DNA of 63,383 bases from Mycobacterium sp. IS-1590. GTDB lineage: Bacteria > Actinomycetota > Actinomycetes > Mycobacteriales > Mycobacteriaceae. The notes beneath the pieces were generated by a model. That model was not told where the DNA came from and ran no database searches. It saw only the letters and a program-made list of their open reading frames with translations. The stretch spans positions 1-63,383 of the forward strand of contig NZ_LQIW01000019.1 of NCBI RefSeq assembly GCF_001500025.1, in the 5' to 3' direction. Made by a program: the position numbers and the translations under genes. This document shows positions 60,174 through 63,383 of the stretch, one piece after another (within the stretch, counting starts at the first letter, position 1; each line of letters starts with the position of its first letter).

Positions 60174-63100
60174 CTACTGCGCCGTCAATCGCTGACTCAA
60201 GGTCCTGACCGAGGGAGCGTCGATCAGCGCAGTCACTGCGAGCCGGCTGTCGAGGGCGGCGTTGATCGCGGCGATCGCGCGCATCGCCGAAAGCGAATCT
60301 CCACCCAGATCGAAGAACGACTCGTCGATGCCCACGCGGTCTGTTTCGAGAACATGGGCGAAAACGCCGGCCACTACGCGCTCGGTCACGGTAGCCGGCG
60401 CTCGATCGGCAGCACCGGTGCTGTGGGTTTCGGGTAGCGGAACCGAATCCGTTCGGGCCCTGTCTTGTCCGTCAACCAGATTCATCGTCGACAGCTGTCG
60501 TGTGGGATCGGTGATCATGGCCGACAGCACCCACTCGAAGCGTTCGACGAGCGATTCGATGTCTGCAGCGTCGAAGACATCCGTGCGGAACTGAACGCGC
60601 AGTTCCAGTTCACGACCGGGTACCGCTTGAACCGCGAGTGGGTAGTGGTAGAAGTCGCGGTTGGAGACGTCGACGATGCCCAGGTCGTCGGCGCTCGAGA
60701 GTGCCGCGGTGTTGGACGGGTAGTTCTCGTAAACGAAGACGGTGTCGAACAATTGGCGGTGCCCGGTGAGCCGGTGGATGTCGCGCAGCGCCATGTGCTG
60801 GTGTTCGAAGGTGTCGTTGTAGTTGCTCTGCAGCTGTTCGAGCAGATCGGCGACGGTGGTCTCCGCCGAGGTGTTCGCCCGCATCGGCACGGTGTTGATC
60901 ATCAGGCCCACCATCGACTCGGCACCTGGCACCTCTGTGGGCCGACCCGACACCGTCACGCCGAACGCCACGTCGTGCTGGCCGGTCAACGAGGTCAGCA
61001 GTAGCGCCCAGGCGCCCTGCAACACAGTGCTGACCGTGGTGCGATGTGTTCGCGCCAGTTCGCTGACCGCCCCGGTCGCATCCTGCGGTATCCAGAACGT
61101 TCGAGTATCCCGCGGCCCGATACCCAGCCGGTCCGGTGCAGCGACCAAAGTCGGAGTGGCGAAGCCGTCCAAGACTCGGCGCCACGCTGTCTGGGCGGCG
61201 TCGTGGTCGCGGTCAGCCAGCCAGGTGAAGAACCGCCGGTACGGCACCGCAGCCGGCAGCCGCTGCCCGTAGTAACTGACGAACATCTCCTGGAGCACGA
61301 TCGACAGCGACCAACCGTCCATCAGGATGTGGTTGCTGGTGATCACGATCTGGTGCCGGTCCGCTGCGGTGCGGATCAGAGCGACCCGGAACGCTGGACT
61401 CTCGGCGAGGTCGAACACCGCCTCCCGTTCGGCTGCGTGAACGTGCTGTGCCTGCTCGTCGGCATCGGTGGCGAGCTCGACATACCGCCACCCTGCCTCA
61501 GCATCACGCGGGATGATCTGCACCGGCTGGTCGAACTGCTCGTTGAACCGGGCGGCCAAATTCGGATGGCGACGCACCACCGTACGCACCGCCTCATGCA
61601 GCCGGTACTGGTCGAGCGGACCGGCAACGGTGAGCACCAACTGCACCGCATACACGTCGTCACCGGCGGCTTGGGCCGCGTCGGCGTGGAACAGCAGGCC
61701 CTGCTGCAGCGGGGTCAACGGCAACACATCCGCGATGCGGTATCTCTGTTCCAGTTCGTCGATCTGCTGCTGACTCAGCCGAACCGGAGTGATGTCGGAC
61801 GGAGTCAGGCCCGCCCCACCGCGTCGCACGTGTGCGCAGATGCCCGCCAGCGCCTCGAACCACAGTCGGCCCAGCCGGCTGACCTGACCCTCCTCGACCG
61901 CCGAGGGCGCCCACGTCCAGTTGGCGTGCAACTGCGGACCCGACTCGGTGTCGGCCGTGCTGGCGTTCAGATCGATCGTGTGCGGAAGCGTCAACGGAAT
62001 GTCCAGGCTGGCGCGGGCGACAGCGCCGCTGTCAGGGCTGACACGCCAGAACTCATCCGACAGTTCACCGGCGGCAGCACCTAGTCGTCCGAGGTAGTTG
62101 AACCCGATTCGAGGGTCTGGCCCGTCCAGGTCGACATCGGAGTTCAAATAGCGCAACACGCCGTACGTCAGGCCGTCGGGCATGGCGCGCAGGTCCTCTT
62201 TGGCGGACTTGATGAGCGAGCCGAGCGCGGGGTCACCGGCGATCACCCGTGCCCACGACAAACCACCAACGGTCAACGACACCGGATACTTGGTGGTGAA
62301 CCAGCCCACCGTGCGCGACAAGTCGACATCATCGGCCAATTCGTCGGCGCGGCCGTGCCCCTCGACGTCGATGCCGACGGGCGCAGCGCCACTGGCGAGG
62401 AACTCCGAAACCGCGAGGCCGAACGCGATCAGCAGAATGTCCTGCACGCCGGCATGGAAGGCCGCTGGCACCTCGCCGAGCAGCATTCGCGTGGTCTCGG
62501 GATCCAACTGCGTTGAGAGCTGCCCGGCGTTGGCGAAGGTATCCACACCCGGCTCCACCGCCGGCAACGCCGCAGGGGTCGCGGCGACACGCCGCCACAC
62601 CTCGGCCTGGGCGACCACAGCAGGGTCGTGCGCGTGTTCCTCGAGCAGCCGCGCCCAACGGGCGAACGATGTTCCGCCCGCCGACAACTCGATCGGCTGC
62701 CCGCTGCGATGCTGAGCCCAGGCAATATTCAAGTCTTCCAACAAGATTCGCCACGACACGCCGTCGACCGCCAGGTGGTGGATCACCAGCGCCAATTGGT
62801 TCGTGCTGGCCGCCCACACCGCGCAAAGCATCGCCCCAGCCGCCGGGTTCAACCGCGACCGCGCCTCCACCATGGCTCCCTCGGACAACGCCTCCACTGT
62901 TTGCAGGCAACCACCGGCCTGCACCGATCCCGCTTCGGGCACCGTCAACGACCACGCCGCGGCGTGTCCATATTCGTCGTCGACGCGAGCCCGCAGCATG
63001 GCGTGGCGATCCAACAGCGCCTGCAGCACCACCACGACGTCGGCCTCGGTCACCCCCACGGGGGCCTCGACCACCACGGTCTGATTGAACTGGTCGACCG

Positions 63101-63383
63101 CGCCGTCCTCCCGCTGCAGCCACCGCATGATCGGAGTGGCCGGCACGTGTTCGACGGCCTCGTTCCCGTCGTCTCGGACCACGACCCACGCGAGTTTGAC
63201 CACTCTCGCCAGTCGGGACACCGTCTGCTCGACGAACACCTGACGCGGTTTGACCATGACACCGGCGGTCAGGGCGCGGGATACGACCTGCATCGACAGG
63301 ATGCTGTCGCCGCCGAGTTCGAAGAAGGAGTCGTCGACGCCGACGCGGTCCAGGCCCAGGACTTGGGCATAGATGCGGGCCAG
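60174..63383 (-). CDS. Nonribosomal peptide synthetase, 3' part (T-E-C-T)
   Basis: The last about 1069 residues of a larger protein are visible; the gene continues past the right edge. Visible order: a T domain (VGVDDSFFELGGDSILS), an epimerisation domain (HHLAVDGVSWRILLEDL, VGWFTTKYPV, GFNYLGRLG), a condensation domain (LPLTPLQQGLLFHA, and NHILMDGWS where HHxxxDG is usual), and a T domain (VGIDESFFDLGGDSLSAM) followed directly by the stop. So the upstream residue is made D, a C domain accepts it, but no A domain or thioesterase follows. The residue for the last T must be loaded in trans, or the module is inactive. The product is unknown. Confidence 0.9.
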   Translation of the reverse strand: MARIYAQVLGLDRVGVDDSFFELGGDSILSMQVVSRALTAGVMVKPRQVFVEQTVSRLARVVKLAWVVVRDDGNEAVEHVPATPIMRWLQREDGAVDQFNQTVVVEAPVGVTEADVVVVLQALLDRHAMLRARVDDEYGHAAAWSLTVPEAGSVQAGGCLQTVEALSEGAMVEARSRLNPAAGAMLCAVWAASTNQLALVIHHLAVDGVSWRILLEDLNIAWAQHRSGQPIELSAGGTSFARWARLLEEHAHDPAVVAQAEVWRRVAATPAALPAVEPGVDTFANAGQLSTQLDPETTRMLLGEVPAAFHAGVQDILLIAFGLAVSEFLASGAAPVGIDVEGHGRADELADDVDLSRTVGWFTTKYPVSLTVGGLSWARVIAGDPALGSLIKSAKEDLRAMPDGLTYGVLRYLNSDVDLDGPDPRIGFNYLGRLGAAAGELSDEFWRVSPDSGAVARASLDIPLTLPHTIDLNASTADTESGPQLHANWTWAPSAVEEGQVSRLGRLWFEALAGICAHVRRGGAGLTPSDITPVRLSQQQIDELEQRYRIADVLPLTPLQQGLLFHADAAQAAGDDVYAVQLVLTVAGPLDQYRLHEAVRTVVRRHPNLAARFNEQFDQPVQIIPRDAEAGWRYVELATDADEQAQHVHAAEREAVFDLAESPAFRVALIRTAADRHQIVITSNHILMDGWSLSIVLQEMFVSYYGQRLPAAVPYRRFFTWLADRDHDAAQTAWRRVLDGFATPTLVAAPDRLGIGPRDTRTFWIPQDATGAVSELARTHRTTVSTVLQGAWALLLTSLTGQHDVAFGVTVSGRPTEVPGAESMVGLMINTVPMRANTSAETTVADLLEQLQSNYNDTFEHQHMALRDIHRLTGHRQLFDTVFVYENYPSNTAALSSADDLGIVDVSNRDFYHYPLAVQAVPGRELELRVQFRTDVFDAADIESLVERFEWVLSAMITDPTRQLSTMNLVDGQDRARTDSVPLPETHSTGAADRAPATVTERVVAGVFAHVLETDRVGIDESFFDLGGDSLSAMRAIAAINAALDSRLAVTALIDAPSVRTLSQRLTAQ

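Noticed and set aside
1..63383. tRNA, rRNA, riboswitch or CRISPR arrays
   Set aside because: No cloverleaf, rRNA-like stretch, aptamer motif or regularly spaced repeat with unique spacers was recognised; the only regular repeats are IS-end motifs and paired operators.

Overview
The window looks like chromosomal DNA of a mycobacterium, probably a fast-growing environmental species (Mycolicibacterium type). It has high GC, GTG starts and several start codons sitting directly behind TANNNT -10 boxes (leaderless pattern). It also contains a block whose gene content and order match the M. tuberculosis Rv0904c-Rv0910 neighbourhood as I know it: accD3 / echA6, Rv0906-like, Rv0907-like, ctpE, Rv0909/Rv0910-like. 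No rRNA, tRNA or CRISPR array was seen.

Left part (1-14563): an intact IS481-family insertion (96-1454) with a 15-bp target duplication, placed beside what looks like the repeat-bearing end of an older element. Next come a universal stress protein, a GAF-ANTAR regulator, a likely leaderless operon of thiolase-like enzyme, carotenoid oxygenase and tandem-HxlR regulator, and an Hsp20 gene behind a CIRCE operator. A large cyclase/STAND/LuxR regulator follows, then small enzymes (GNAT, cupin DUF985, S4 protein, SDR-like, VOC).

Centre (14632-36534): an 18-gene catabolic island built around one 138-bp divergent promoter region (30240-30377). Thirteen genes run leftward: SDR, Rieske oxygenase, Baeyer-Villiger monooxygenase, SDR, class III CoA-transferase, two long/short acyl-CoA dehydrogenase pairs with a Gfo/Idh enzyme between them, a ThDP enzyme, aldehyde dehydrogenase and amidohydrolase. 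Five run rightward: double-length SMP-30-like propeller, GntR/UTRA regulator, acyl-CoA ligase, SDR, acyl-CoA ligase. The promoter region carries a perfect GntR-type palindrome and a degenerate copy overlapping a -35 box. The inferred logic is ring hydroxylation, oxidation to a ketone, Baeyer-Villiger lactone formation, lactone opening, CoA activation and beta-oxidation. The substrate is unknown; an alicyclic, terpenoid or steroid-like compound fits the heteromeric dehydrogenases. This is the best candidate for an undescribed system here.

Right part (36614-63383): the conserved Rv0904c-Rv0910-like block, small hypothetical genes, a TetR/flavin monooxygenase pair with three repeated operators, an epoxide hydrolase with a flavoprotein, a heterodimeric ABC exporter plus a third ABC half-transporter, htpG, a membrane methyltransferase, and the 3' part of a nonribosomal peptide synthetase. 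The last synthetase module is C-T with no adenylation domain. A small family of palindromic repeats sharing GCCGA(A/G)ACTG arms occurs at 7765, 23945 and 51470; one copy encodes the last 25 residues of the CoA-transferase.

There is no gene-free stretch over about 300 bases. The largest gaps (1-95, 1470-1643, 2529-2655, 3346-3545, 7754-7901, 30240-30377, 59261-59477) are described where something is visible in them.
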